This document shows positions 10,449-21,876 of a stretch of DNA of 64,000 bases, piece after piece; within the stretch, counting starts at the first letter, position 1, and each line of letters opens with the position of its first letter. The notes under the pieces are model-generated. The model searched no databases. It had not been told where the DNA came from and was given only the letters and a program-made list of their open reading frames with translations. A program made the position numbers and the translations under genes. This DNA comes from Aaosphaeria pasadenensis (Eukaryota > Ascomycota > Dothideomycetes > Pleosporales): contig JAKLMB010000026.1 of NCBI GenBank assembly GCA_022813625.1, positions 62,001 through 126,000 on the forward strand, in the 5' to 3' direction.

Positions 10449-11952
10449 CGTATAGCTGGACTACAATAGTGACTATTCGGACTTCCTTTCTACGGCCAAA
10501 GAAATTCGGGCGGCGAAGCCTGGACGTGGAAGTGCCGTAGTGGAGAACAACCAGAAGCGAACGAAATCGAATCAACATACAGCTACAGCTGTATGCTTCG
10601 GAAACGATGATATTTTCGGGGCTTGAAAGGGGCCTCCGTGATTGTATCGATATTGAAGTCAATTAGCATATGTTATTTCGGGTGACCTTGAATAGGTGGA
10701 AGTTCAAGATCACCTAGACTGTGTTAGTGTATTATGTAGGTACCTTGGACTTGGTGAGACTTGATTGGGACTAGTTGGTCTTGGCGGACATGGCAACTTC
10801 AATCATTTATCACTACCTCATGCGTTCATCGTGAAGTGAGCAAATTAAGCAATTGAAAGCCCACCCACGACAAAATGTCACAGTTCCGTGCAAAGAGACT
10901 CGATATCGGATGCTTTGCGCATATTCGAAACATTCGTGACCACACAAAAAGAAAAGTGTTTTCTGCCAATGAGCCTGAAAGGTAATTCCCACTCTTCTTT
11001 CCCCATCGCACCACCGTCACAATTCGAGGCACTCCAACATCTTCCTCCGGTCCTGCGCTCCCTGTATTTAGCACACTAGCTGACCATTCGTACCTTGAAG
11101 ACAAGCTCTCCGGTATCTGATTCGAAATACCACCCTCCCACAGAGAGTCCGCGCGCAGGCCCAGCTTCAACTCTCGCAGATGCATTGCTACACGAGGTTC
11201 ACGCAAGTAAAGAATAGGTGTATAATGGGAGGGAGAGGAAGAGGTGTTTTCAGTGATTTCCGATTGGGCCGAGTACGTTTTCCCCGGGAACGTCGCCGTC
11301 TACGTTTCTGTCGAGGTCAGATTTAGCTGCTAATACTCACACTTCAACAGTACCAATTCCGAATGAACGCTCTTGCTGGAAATCTTCCTGGCGTGAAAAA
11401 GGCCAGCTGGTGATCGAGATTGAATGCGCACTGCGAAGAGGGAGCTTTTGACATGTAACAACACTAGACTCAAAACAGTCAGCATTGGGCGGCGCCTGAT
11501 AACATTGTATTGTATTTCATTGCGCTCTGGCTTGTAGAATTAGGAAGAAAAATATACCTTCTGGATCCAAGTCTCGTCTTAAATATTGCGCTCCACCATG
11601 GCAAAGAACATCGTCTCTCGTGATCGGCCAACCTGCTAGGAGAGACTCTCTGCTCTGTGGTTCACCTTTCACGAAGAGAGACCAAAGGCTTCAGTAAAGC
11701 GGTCTAGTTGTTAGGCAGCAAACCACCCATGCGTCCTTCACTTGTCCGCTGCACAGGTTGCGTTGGCGGCAAACAAACAGCCGTGGCTTGAGTTGTACCT
11801 TCTACACTCACCACAACTTCTCTTTTAACCTCACCTCCCACCTCCCACCTCCCACCTCTCCCCTCCCTTCTCTCGCCAATTCGTCACCCTATCTTTTGCT
11901 TCCCACCAGACCGAGCTCCTTTTCCTAGAAATTCTTGACTAAGACCCTCGTC
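10449..11952. promoter_or_regulatory. Divergent upstream region of the UFL1-like and ARB2 genes
   Basis: About 1.5 kb between divergent starts. A 126-codon frame on the minus strand at 10826-11206 has no recognisable domain and is not called. Just before the ARB2 start, 11820-11866 is pyrimidine-rich with four CTCCCAC repeats, as is common in fungal core promoters. Confidence 0.5.
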
Positions 11953-13887
11953 ATGTTCCGCGTCAAGGAGAGCGGTCTCCCGCCGGACATTTCTGAGCCT
12001 GCCGACTTGAAGAAACTCGGGTAAGAACGAGATGGCGATTTTGTGCGCAAATGCTGACTTGTGACGTACAGCTACTTCGTCAACAAGATTGGGCAGATTC
12101 GAATGATAGAGTTCCCTGAGAAGGACTATCATTTCCACTGGTATAACCAAGAACGGCACAACGAAGTCCGCAGAGAAGCTATGCAAGGTACGCCCTTTTT
12201 GTTCTTGTTCGCCCCGTCTTCTAAATCTTTGGCTACTCGAACTTTCATTGCACTGAAGTCATCTGTCTGACAAGATCCAGTCTGCCAACGTAATGAAGTT
12301 GACCAACGTCTTCGAGCACTCGGTGTAGAAAGGTTATACCTCCCCCAACTCACAAATCTCAAGCCCGACGAGCCACATGTCCCGATTCTCGCCCCGCCAA
12401 TCCATGTTCTGAACAATCGTAAACGCCTCATCGTCATCATCAATGACAGCCTGCAAGACCTTGGGATACTTGCGTACCGACAATTGCAGCGCGAGTTAGG
12501 TATAAACCGGGGCTCGGTCGTCAATTTCACCAAGGAACTCATCAAACGCTCCCGGCAGACTGACGACTCCTGCGAGATCTTTGCAGATGGCGCCAGGGTC
12601 GATGACGAATCCAGCGTTCCAGGATTGATAGTCATGAATTGCGGCCAATTGGTCTACTCACACATGCACAAGCAAGCAATGACCCTACGAAGCTGGTCCG
12701 CACTCCCTAGGAAGTCATTATGCCATGACCAAATCCTGATTCATCCTGAATACAACCGTGTTGGGGGCCACCGCACCGCAAAGGAGCATATTAAGTGGGT
12801 ATTTGACCATGTCATAAACAACAAGGACACGGTCAATGCAGATACAGAGGTTTACGTGATCGCCATCGAGAATGGGGCAGAAAATCTCCTAGAGATCCTA
12901 AATGACTCATTTGAGGAGTACGCACCGCGACTTACGGCTTTAACGCTTATCAATTCCTACGTTAGCGATACTCAGATCAACAACGTAGCTCTCAAGAGGT
13001 ATCTCCGCGATCGTGCGCGTCAGTGGAAGGTCACATCGAGCTCCAACAATCCCGAAGACTGTATTGAGATTCCTAACGACGACGCGGATCCGCCCATTTC
13101 GAATGTCTCCTCCAAATCAGGTGCAGATTTACCTGTGGCAGGCTACCATACGAAGACGCATATAAGTTGGTTGGAAGCTCTTGGATCGCCTACATCTTCC
13201 ACTTCTACCAAAGTTCGTTACGATCCCAGAATCCCTGCAAATGATGCTGCTCTTGGGCAGCCTTTCGGGGGCAATGATTCAGACTACGATGATGATTTAT
13301 CTCAAGCAGCTCTGTGTCCAACCTTCGCCGATGACGACAACTTTGCAGGCGCGGGTGAGTGCGTTTTCACCAGTCTCAAAGTACAGAGTTGCATACTCTC
13401 TTTCTTTGAGAGCGTAGCGCAATCCCCAGTCGATTATCGCAACCCACGGTTCAAGATTACAGCACGAGAGCCGGAATATGGGGACAAGGCAGCAAACGAG
13501 ATGGACATAGAGACTGATACAGGATACGAACCATTAGTCCCACTTGAGCTGAGCTCGCCTGAATACCTGCAGACAAGAGATGCGAAGGAAGAATTGATCA
13601 GGATGACAGCTGCTCTACACAACATGCCGCCTGACAATGAAGATCTGGAGGAAGGCCGCATAAGTCTTGAAAAACGTATTGCAGTTGCCAAAGTTGAGCT
13701 TGAGAGGGCCACACAAAAGGCTCTGGCGGCAGGTGCTCTTCCCAAAGGCGAAGCTCAGGAAGCGAGAAGTGAGTGGAAATTTGTCGGCGGAGGGCCGAAG
13801 ATGGACTTCGCCGGCACGCAGGTTGATGTGGAACTGGTTAGAGCAGCTGGACTATGTGACACGGTCGAAAAGAAGTCCGAGGAGTAG
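11953..13887 (+). CDS. ARB2: Arb2-domain protein (Argonaute-binding protein 2 / FAM172 family)
   Basis: Three exons (11953-12020, 12072-12187, 12281-13887) join in phase to 596 residues. The N-terminus 'MFRVKESGLPPDISEPADL' followed by 'LGYFVNKIGQIRMIEFP' is the typical opening of the Arb2 domain, an alpha/beta-hydrolase-like fold that spans about residues 1-300 and includes the segments 'NRKRLIVIINDSLQDLGILA' and 'HPEYNRVGGHRTAKEHIKWV'. In fission yeast Arb2 belongs to the ARC complex that loads duplex siRNA on Argonaute for heterochromatin assembly. After residue 300 the protein is acidic and probably disordered, with a helical C-terminal stretch. An in-frame GTGAGT..AG segment at about 13355-13416 could be a further, optional intron. 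Ends 273 bp from the convergent ketopantoate-reductase-like gene. Confidence 0.85.
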
Positions 13888-14160
13888 AGCCATTGGCGGT
13901 CGATGAAGCTGCTTTCCCTTGCTCGCGGCACTTGCTTATGACAACTGAACAGTTAATTTCGTAGGCATTTGGCAACCTCATGAGATGGGCTTGGACATGA
14001 AGCCCTTGGTGATTGATTTCAATGGCGGTCTATCGCCAGATTCATAAATGAATTGATTCGGCCCAATAAGGGGCGTGCCTTCATACATAGTACAGTTGCC
14101 TACAAAAGTGATCTAACATCATCTCCGACTCTAGAGCGCATCGTCACCATTTGCCGCTGG

Positions 14161-15718
14161 CTAAGCCTCGGTCTCTCCCTCCCGAATATGAAAGGCTCCT
14201 TCACCGGCTCTCTCTTGAACGAAGGGCACATCATCACCCATCTCCGATTGTATGAGTCTACTTTTGCCCTTTACCAGATTGACCATGACATAATTGGTCA
14301 GGCATTGCAGGCCCAATTCCTCCCCCTTTCTGACTATCCACCCATTTATGTAATCAATCTCTGTTATCTGGCCGGCGCGAACGTCAGCAAGCATTGTGCT
14401 GATGTTGTCGCGCCTTCTATGCGCTGTATTGACAACGAGGGTTTCCAGGCGACCAGTGTCGAAACGCTGCGCGACGTTTGGAATGTAGGCCAATTGTGGC
14501 AAGGAGCGGATCACCAAAGAAGTCTCCGCGAGTAGAAGGCGCATAGTGCGTGTTATGTTATAGTTGTAGAGTATCGCACCGTTGCGGGCGTCGAGCAAGA
14601 CTGATAGAGGATTGATCACCGAACTAATCGCAAGTCGCTCGAGCTGCATTTGTAGAAGATCCGGGGGAGAAAACGCTGTCGCACACAAGGCCGGTGCGCG
14701 GAGAAGAGTACGGAGAAGATAGCGGTCGTTGGAGGCCCAAAGAAAGGACGATCGCGCCTCGGACGATTCGTTCTCGACTTCAACCATTGACTTGGAATTG
14801 AGAGGTAGATGGCGACGCGGTACGAATCTTGGAGTTGGAGAGAAAGGTCGGGATCCGCCTTCACGTTCGTGGGGTAGGAGTCCAAGTGAGATGGTCCCGA
14901 AGCCCGCGTGGACCGTAGTGAAAGGATCATCTTTAATGCCGTGTAATCCATGTGTGTTGACGCCGACCATATATCGTGGCCTTGTCGCTGGATCCGGAAA
15001 TATCTCTCTGTTCACTTCCTCTATCGTCCCCATACCGTCTTGCAGAAATAGGATAACCGAATCAGCGCGAAGCCTGTGTCTGACTGCCGAGAGAGATTGC
15101 AAGACAAATGGTGTGCTGGTACACACGATCAGTGAGGTAATTGGCTCTGCTGATTCGCCATCCTGAACCTGCGGCTCCTGGTCCTGCCATGATGTGCTGT
15201 CTGTAGAGTTTCCGTTATTGCCATGCACCGGCAGCTCTTGCCCGTGATATCGGCGCCGATGAAACGCAAGCTCGGCGTCGTAGCCCGCCTGTCTGTCGAC
15301 GCTGCCGTCTATGACGAACTGTAGAGTCTGCTTCGACTCTTTCCACTGGTTCAATGGGGCCCAGCCTCCAAATATGAGCGTCACAGGAGGCGGATTTGGA
15401 ATTGCCCTCAAAGAATGGGCCACGAGTTTACCAACACTGCCAAGACCCAAGATATGAATGCGACGGTTCGAGACGGGTTTTGCACGGTAGAAGTCGGCCA
15501 CGTTGGGCGTTCGGAGGTTTGGTGTGATTGAGTCCACAGGAGGAGAATCAGGTACAGTATCATCATCTGCGCTTTACTTGTGTCAGTGTATTGGTGATAA
15601 TGAGACTGCTTGACGCAAGAGCATACTCATTGTGTTGACCTGTTCTCGGCTCCTTACCGTCCTTCGGTAGGAAGCTTCTCAACTGCCCCCTCGTCTGTGA
15701 AAAGGCCACCCGGCCCAT
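14161..15718 (-). CDS. Ketopantoate reductase-like protein (ApbA/PanE fold), catalytic residues substituted
   Basis: Exons 15658-15718 and 14161-15566 join in phase to 488 residues. The NADPH-binding motif is 'ILGLGSVGKLVAHSL' and the C-terminal helical domain is the ApbA C-terminal domain, with 'TEIDYINGWIVRKGEELGL' conserved. The active family members reduce 2-dehydropantoate to pantoate for coenzyme A synthesis. Here the segment that normally reads K-L-A-x-N-x-x-I-N-P-L is 'RLAISSVINPL', so the catalytic lysine is arginine and the following asparagine is serine; activity is uncertain. The first exon is supported by splice phase and gives MGRVAF..., rich in basic and hydroxyl residues, but the same frame stays open upstream without another ATG, so the N-terminus is tentative. 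Fungal homologues are often mitochondrial. The start faces LRP1 across 381 bp. Confidence 0.82.
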
Positions 15719-16099
15719 ACGATTGCTACCGAGAACGCATTGTGTAGATATGTAGGATATCCGCGGCCGCAGCCTATGGACGAATTGTGTTAGAGAATTG
15801 AAAGACAGCGTGAACGTATGATACAGTTCACATGAATAACAAGGCGTATATCATGTGAATTCAAACTGTGGAACGAGGCTTTTGGTGGTCCTGAAATTAT
15901 TTTTGTGGTTCGTGAGGGTTCAGCAAAAGAATGATGTCGTCTTCCAAAAGTCGAGCGCGGCAAAACTTCGGCTCGCAGCCGGGCCTCGCTCCATAATTTA
16001 TCTACTCGTTGCCCTGCTACTTTTAAACACTCGCTTTTCGAACATCGTCTTCTCCAGCAAACCTTTCGGGTTCCCTTCTCGATCGTACCTTTACCAGCC
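15719..16099. promoter_or_regulatory. Bidirectional promoter region, reductase-like gene and LRP1
   Basis: 381 bp separates the two divergent start codons, so both promoters must lie here or overlap. No TATA box is obvious. The minus-strand frame upstream of the reductase start remains open and could encode a longer presequence if a non-ATG or spliced start is used. Confidence 0.5.
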
Positions 16100-17014
16100 A
16101 TGGATATCAACGACCAGATTGAAGACCTCGAGGCAAACATCGACGAGCTTTCCGAGGCGCTTACCCCTCTGCTCAACAACCCGCTTGCGACCACCATCTC
16201 AACGCTGCCCCTTCTGGACAAAGCAAAACTTTACGTACTGCTTTCCTACTCGATCGAATCGCTGCTCTTCTCTACGTTGCAAATTTCGGGCGAGAACGCT
16301 CGCGAGCATGCCGTCTTCGCAGAGTTGGCCCGACTCAAAGGGTACTTTCAGAAGATCAAGGATGCCGAGTTAGGCTCCGAGCCAAAAACAAGACTAGACA
16401 AAGGCGCTGCCGCGCGCTTCATTAAACACGGATTGGCAGGAAATGATCGTTATGATAAGGAGAGAGCCGAAAGAATTGCTAAAGAAAAGGCCAAAGCTGC
16501 TTTGATGAAGGCAAAAGGAAAACACACCAAGTTCGAAGATGCCGCCGAGAACAAAGTGAACGACACAATAGAAGTAAAAGGACGGGGACTGGATCAAAGT
16601 CCCTCGGGCCTCGTCAGCGAAATTGCAGACCATCCAAGTGAAGAGCCCGCCGGTACATCACCAGGAATGCCCAAGCGGGCGTCAGCTACCGGAATTAATG
16701 ACTCTTCGCCACAAAACGATGCCGGATTTACGCCATACGTATCGAAGTCAGCGAAGAAACAGGAGGCAAAAGAGGCAAGGAAAGTCGGGAGGACAGCAGA
16801 GAAGAAGGCCCGACAAGCACAGCGGCGAGAGAAGAAACAACAACAGAGGCTAGAACGGGCACGAGGTGGAGGAGCGGGTGGGCAGGGAGAAGAACAGATC
16901 ATTCCTGAGAGAGGACATGCGCCGAAGAGCCACAGCGAGGCCTTCAATACCTTATTGGACGGCACATTCAAAGGCAAGGTAACGAGTAAGGGGAAGAAGG
17001 CTAGAAAATCCTAG
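16100..17014 (+). CDS. LRP1: Nuclear exosome cofactor LRP1/Rrp47 (C1D, Sas10 family)
   Basis: Single exon, 304 residues. Residues 1-110 form the Sas10/C1D helical domain: an acidic coiled N-terminus, then 'KAKLYVLLSYSIESLLFSTL' and 'EHAVFAELARLKGYFQKIKD'. The segment 'LDKGAAARFIKHGLAGND' is the signature that follows it in fungal LRP1. The protein binds the N-terminal PMC2NT domain of the exonuclease Rrp6 and assists the nuclear exosome in 3' processing of 5.8S rRNA, snoRNAs and snRNAs. The last 170 residues are lysine- and arginine-rich, with a near-continuous basic helix (about residues 215-255) likely to bind RNA and carry nuclear localisation signals. It is longer than yeast Lrp1 (184 residues), as is usual in filamentous ascomycetes. 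Confidence 0.9.
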   Translation: MDINDQIEDLEANIDELSEALTPLLNNPLATTISTLPLLDKAKLYVLLSYSIESLLFSTLQISGENAREHAVFAELARLKGYFQKIKDAELGSEPKTRLDKGAAARFIKHGLAGNDRYDKERAERIAKEKAKAALMKAKGKHTKFEDAAENKVNDTIEVKGRGLDQSPSGLVSEIADHPSEEPAGTSPGMPKRASATGINDSSPQNDAGFTPYVSKSAKKQEAKEARKVGRTAEKKARQAQRREKKQQQRLERARGGGAGGQGEEQIIPERGHAPKSHSEAFNTLLDGTFKGKVTSKGKKARKS

Positions 17015-17818
17015 ACCTGGCTTAGGGGAGTTGATGCCATGGAGTAGGATAGATCTATTCACCGAACACTCAATGTAGTGTTCTGGCAGTGGTACGCTCT
17101 GGTTCTTTATGTCCCTATGTAGCTGTATAACATCGAAGGTGGAGTAATAAATGATACCCATTATCCAATCAAAGCATCAAAGCACCAAGAAACATGTGTC
17201 CATCAATAATGATCTAGACGATCATGTGTATTACTAGTAGATTATATGCATAACGTTCGCAGTGCATCCGTTGGTGCACAGTGGGTGCAACCTAACACGG
17301 ATAACGTCGATATCACAGCCATTTGAGATGCTCCCAACCCCCTTTGCCTTCACATTCGGCTTTCGAAAGTAATGAAAAAGGAAGGGCAATGTAGACCAGG
17401 TAGGAATGATACTGAAAGGAAATCTCTGGCCGCCCTCGCATCCATACAACCGTCTTGAAAATGCTGCAGAATAAATGATGGTAGTTCCGCCAAAACTCCG
17501 TACGCGTCCGTCTAATACAACGAACCAAAATCCAATTGCCTGCCCACCGATATGAACTCCAAGAAAAAGATGGTCATGATGGTATCTTACTGGTACAAGC
17601 GAGCCTTCCAAGTCGCTCGAGTATATCCAACGAACGAAGTACGCAGAAGAAGTAAACAAACTGAAAACACGAAACGACGCTAGACAATGATCGTTTGAAA
17701 AGGTATATGATGATATGATGTTAATCCAGGTGAACGGTACGAGACCGAGGCAAGGCCAACCGGGACTGACAAGGGGAGATATGTAACCAATATCTCCGAA
17801 TCCAATCTGAGGACGACT
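17015..17818. other. spacer between convergent LRP1 and SEC2
   Basis: About 800 bp that should contain both 3' untranslated regions. Short open frames on the minus strand (for example 17234-17659) show no domain and are not called. Confidence 0.6.
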
Positions 17819-20080
17819 CTAATCAAAAGAACCTGGAATAGTAAGGCTCAAGCGTTCTTCCTTCTTCTTCGAAGACGGCTCCCTTGGTGCTGGGGTCGAG
17901 GCTGATCGCTGGTGAAGAGACTGCTTTGTTGGGTGTATCTCCAAGGATTTCCGTACTTCATTATGGAGTTGTGCTTCAGCCTGTGCCTCGATGTGCTCTT
18001 CCTCCTCCTTGGTAAGGGTCTCAGGGGTAGGATCGATCGATATGACGGTCTTGCCAATGGAAACCCTCTTTCGTCCGTCCTCAGCTTGGGCGCTGAATGG
18101 ATCGCTCATGTCGACTGCGGAATCCAACGGTTTCCCGGTTGATCGCTGGCTTTCCTCGCTCTTTCTGATCGCCTCTATCCTGCTATTAGCAAACACGGGG
18201 CTATGGAGGCTATCCTTCGTTTGAAGGAATGCTGGGACCACTCCTCCCCCTAAACGACTCCAAAACATCCGTTCGCGCAGGCGTACGCTCTCCTCCCACG
18301 CCCCCTTTTTCTCCTCTTCAGTCTCGGCTCTCCAATGACCTGCCGCCACCATTCTCAAAAAGCCAACGTAGTCGCAAGTGGACCGGACCCTGCCCAAACA
18401 CCAATCACATAGCGGATATTTGGTCTCCTCCGTATCGGAAGTCCTAAACCGGAATTTCCTGGCGTATTCATCACCTTTCCTGTTTTCCCCACACAGAGAA
18501 CATGGAAACACTGGTCCTCGAAATTTGGGAGGTGGCGAGTTTGGCTCCACAACGAATGCACCGGTCGTGATACTGCTAAGGGCAGTGCGTCGAGCCATCC
18601 AGGAGAGGCCAGGCGCGAGATCAAGCCGCAGAGTGGGCTCAATATCCTCCGTCTGCGTGCGCTTGTAGTATTTCTCATCCTTGAGGTTCGGAAGACCTGC
18701 ACCTGCGATTGAGTCGCGCGGGGAATTGTTACCAACTGAGTTTGGAGACCTCGCGATTGGCAACGAACTTGTGGAGCTATTGGTAAAAGAACCGAGACCG
18801 AGGACATTGAGACTACCATAATTGCCGCTAGACACTCGACTAGAGGGTGCTGAGCGCGCACTGATCTTCAGCATGTCCTGGAAATCCGAAAAGGACGGAA
18901 GATCGGACCGTAGGACGGGGTGAATGAGGTGTGAAAAATGCAATGGATGGTCTGGCGTTATTTCTTCGGCTCCAGGCGTGTTCGGTGTCAGATTTACGGC
19001 CTCGAATAGCTTGTTCATCTTGTCCGCTGGAGTAATGCCCGGAGTAGATGGAGCGGTGGTAGTTGGGAGGGTGTTACTTTCATTATCGTCCCTGTCCAAG
19101 CTCATCCTCTCCATTACCAGCTTGAGGTCCTGCATCTGCTCTTGAAGGGATTGTTGCAGGGACTCGGCGTCGACAAGTTGTTGTCTGAGTTGCTCGTTAC
19201 GTTTCTCACAGGCCTCGGTCTCCTTGCGAGCAGAAGACACCATCTGCGCGGTATCGGTCAGTACATCGTGTAATATTGAGGAGAAGGAAAGGAAAAGGAC
19301 CGATGGCAAGGCATGAACATACCCCATTGGCTTCCTCGAATAGAGCAGACGTCAGTGTTTCGACCTCAGAGTCTACCCTTCTCTTGGCTTTCTCGGCCTC
19401 TGCCCGACGCTTCCGCTCCTCTTGCAGCTCGGAGAGCATTTGTTTCTCCAACTTGGCGAAAACCTCCTTCTCCACCAGCTGCCCTGTAGCTATCCACTGT
19501 TCATATTCTCTATTTTGCGCTTCGGCACGGGCTAACTTCTTGTTGATTGCATCCAATTGCTGCCGTGTCTGTTGAAGGGAGTCGTCGAGAGCGGTTGAGT
19601 GATTGATGGCGTTTATGAGCTTCGTACTGAGAGTCGCGACCTCTTGGCTGAAATCGGGATGCATGGCCGAATCGGAGGAATCGTTCCTGGATAGCGGTGG
19701 TCGAGGTAATGAGGGAGCTCTGGGATCTGGGATGGTGTTCATGCCTTCGCTATCCGACTGGGGGTCCGCGTCGGTGACGACAAGCCTGCCGAGTTGGGGT
19801 GTGGAGACAGATTTGGTGACTTGCTTGTTTGCGGGTGTGGGGGTGAGAGATCGAAGATGGGACTGAAGGCGGGATGGAGTGACAGTGCCGGCATTCGAAC
19901 TTGCTGGATGATGGAGCCAGGGCGCGGCATGGATGAAGCTATAAGGATCGTGGGCGGTTAGTCGATGTTGTGAGAGGGAGGGGTGGGTGAGACAGTGATG
20001 GGGACGGCGAGGCGAGTGACGATGGATTGTGACGAGGACGGAATGGTAGGTCTCATATCGGTATGTACGTACTCGGCCAT
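17819..20080 (-). CDS. SEC2: Rab guanine-nucleotide exchange factor Sec2 (Rabin8-like)
   Basis: Three exons (20073-20080, 19323-19938, 17819-19243) join in phase to 682 residues; the first coding exon is only 8 nt (ATGGCCGA). Residues about 85-260 form a long coiled coil with 'SEVETLTSALFEEANG' joined to 'MVSSARKE', the core of the Sec2 domain that opens Sec4/Rab8-type GTPases for GDP release on secretory vesicles. A serine-rich linker follows. Near residues 454-500 a conserved module has 'PCSLCG' (Cys 456, 459) and 'LCDWC' (Cys 487, 490), followed by 'TCDYVGFLRM'; its order resembles the C-terminal region of animal Rabin8. The tail is charged and probably disordered. The gene would act in polarised exocytosis at hyphal tips. 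Confidence 0.88.
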
Positions 20081-21876
20081 GATTGACTTTTATCGCTGCA
20101 AAAGCGCTGCTGCTGCAGAAACAGCAGCGAAGGCGAGTGCGAGGAAGAAGGGATAGGAAAAGATATGTAAAGAAAAAGAAGGGAAATGGCTAGGCGCGAC
20201 GAGATTAGGCCAGACGAGGCCAGGCCAGGCCAGACAAGACAAAACTGAAGGGATTGAGAGGGAGGTTGAGGTTGAGGTTGAGGTTGAGGTTGCGTGGGAG
20301 TGTGAGTGCGGTCACTGGTCACTAGAGACTGGATTGGGTTGTTGTTGGAAGTCGAGAAGCAGGTAGGGACCTGCAGGGGTGGCCGATGAAACGGACAAAG
20401 GAGTGACGACACAGGGAAAAGGGAAGCGCGGAGACTGAGAGGCGAGGCGAGGCGAGGTGACGAGTGGACGGTGAACGGGCCGACTTTCAGGAGAAGGAGA
20501 AGGGCATTTTGGTGAATTCCTCTAGACAGTAGGTGGGAGGAGGAGAAGACTGCACAATGAAGTGAGTTCTTCTAGGAGGGGAGAGAATGAAGACACAATA
20601 GGAAGTAGAAGGGAATAGGTAGAAGAGGATGTATTAGAAGGTTGAACGAAGATGAGTGGGCGGGTGATGATGTTTGAGGCGAAGGGAAGGGACGGGAGGG
20701 AAGGGAAAGGATGCAGGCAGGTGATGATGAATAATGAATAATGGGATGGGGGATGGGGGATGGCCACGGGATAAGAGAAGGTGACTTGGGTACTTACCAC
20801 TGTGTACGAGAGTACCTGCCTACACAGTGACCACACCGCAGAATAGTATGTACCTCGTAATTAATAGGTAGGTACCTCCTAGCAGGGCGCAGCAGCATGA
20901 CAAGACTGTCCAGACTCAAGACAAGGTTCGGCCGCCGGAAGGGGAAGGGAAGCGGAAGCAGCGGGCGCCTACAGAGCCCAAACAACAGCCTCCTCAGTGT
21001 CATCCAACACCTACCTACACAATAAAGACTTGGGTAGATCCACGATTAACTTCGCACTGCGTAGGTACCTAGGTGATTATGTAGTATAAGGTACCTAGGT
21101 GCTACCAGCATCATATCAACAGCAACTTTGATTGAGTACCCAGATCTCTAATGATTACTATGTACTCCGTAGTTGCACTATTATTGTCCTTGTTCTTCAT
21201 GGTTACGGGAATTCTACATGTAATCAATCTTAGGTAGTTATTAGGCAGGTGAACATCCACAAAAGAATTGATGAATCGACAATGTGGCCAGTACCTACCT
21301 ATGTTATTGATCAAGTCTATGTAATTGTATCCGGTACATCCAATATGTCATACAGGTTATGATGTTCCCTACCTACCCACTCAGGTTAGATACCTGTACC
21401 TGTATAGATACCCATGACCATGTACGTGTACGGAGAAGTTACTGTTCGTAGCGCCTATACAGTCCAAAGGAACCAATGTGATCTCTCAGGGTTTGCGCTT
21501 GTAGTTTGAGGCAGTAGTGATAGGAAGTAACTATGGTTTCAACGTTAACTTCTACCATCATCTACTCAGGCCTGATCAGGAACATTCCTCCGTAGAGATA
21601 GGTAGGTGTAGGTACCCAATACTTTTGTACTATGTACACCTAGGCTAGGTACCTACTGTGTAAAGTGTCTGGCCCCGCCCCCGCCGCACGTGCCTGGACT
21701 TTATTGTGCCCAACCAACCAACCAGGCCTTGACTTCACAGGACAGGCAACGGATAGGAAAGCTTTCAATTTCACAAATCATCTCCCACGACACCAAATCA
21801 GCCAGCGCTTCCATCCCATTCCCCCCCTCGAGCTACACGAAGACAGGATAACACTTCCGTATCGTCCCCAACAACA
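20081..21876. promoter_or_regulatory. Divergent SEC2 / PDCD5 upstream region
   Basis: About 1.8 kb. It contains the (GAGGTT)n array at 20263-20292, short AGGCC and AGGCG repeats (20216-20234, 20441-20457), and many TAGGTACCT and CCTAGGT words between 20855 and 21660, plus ACTCCGTA at 21171. No supported gene. Confidence 0.5.
20263..20292. repeat. (GAGGTT)5 hexamer microsatellite
   Basis: Five perfect copies of GAGGTT about 185-210 bp upstream of the SEC2 start, so probably in its promoter or 5' leader. In the SEC2 sense it reads AACCTC. Confidence 0.9.

Noticed and set aside
10826..11206. 126-codon minus-strand frame between UFL1-like and ARB2 genes
   Set aside because: No recognisable family and it lies in a probable divergent promoter.
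16594..16977. Cysteine-rich minus-strand frame opposite LRP1
   Set aside because: The cysteine richness is the reverse complement of the lysine/arginine-rich LRP1 tail.
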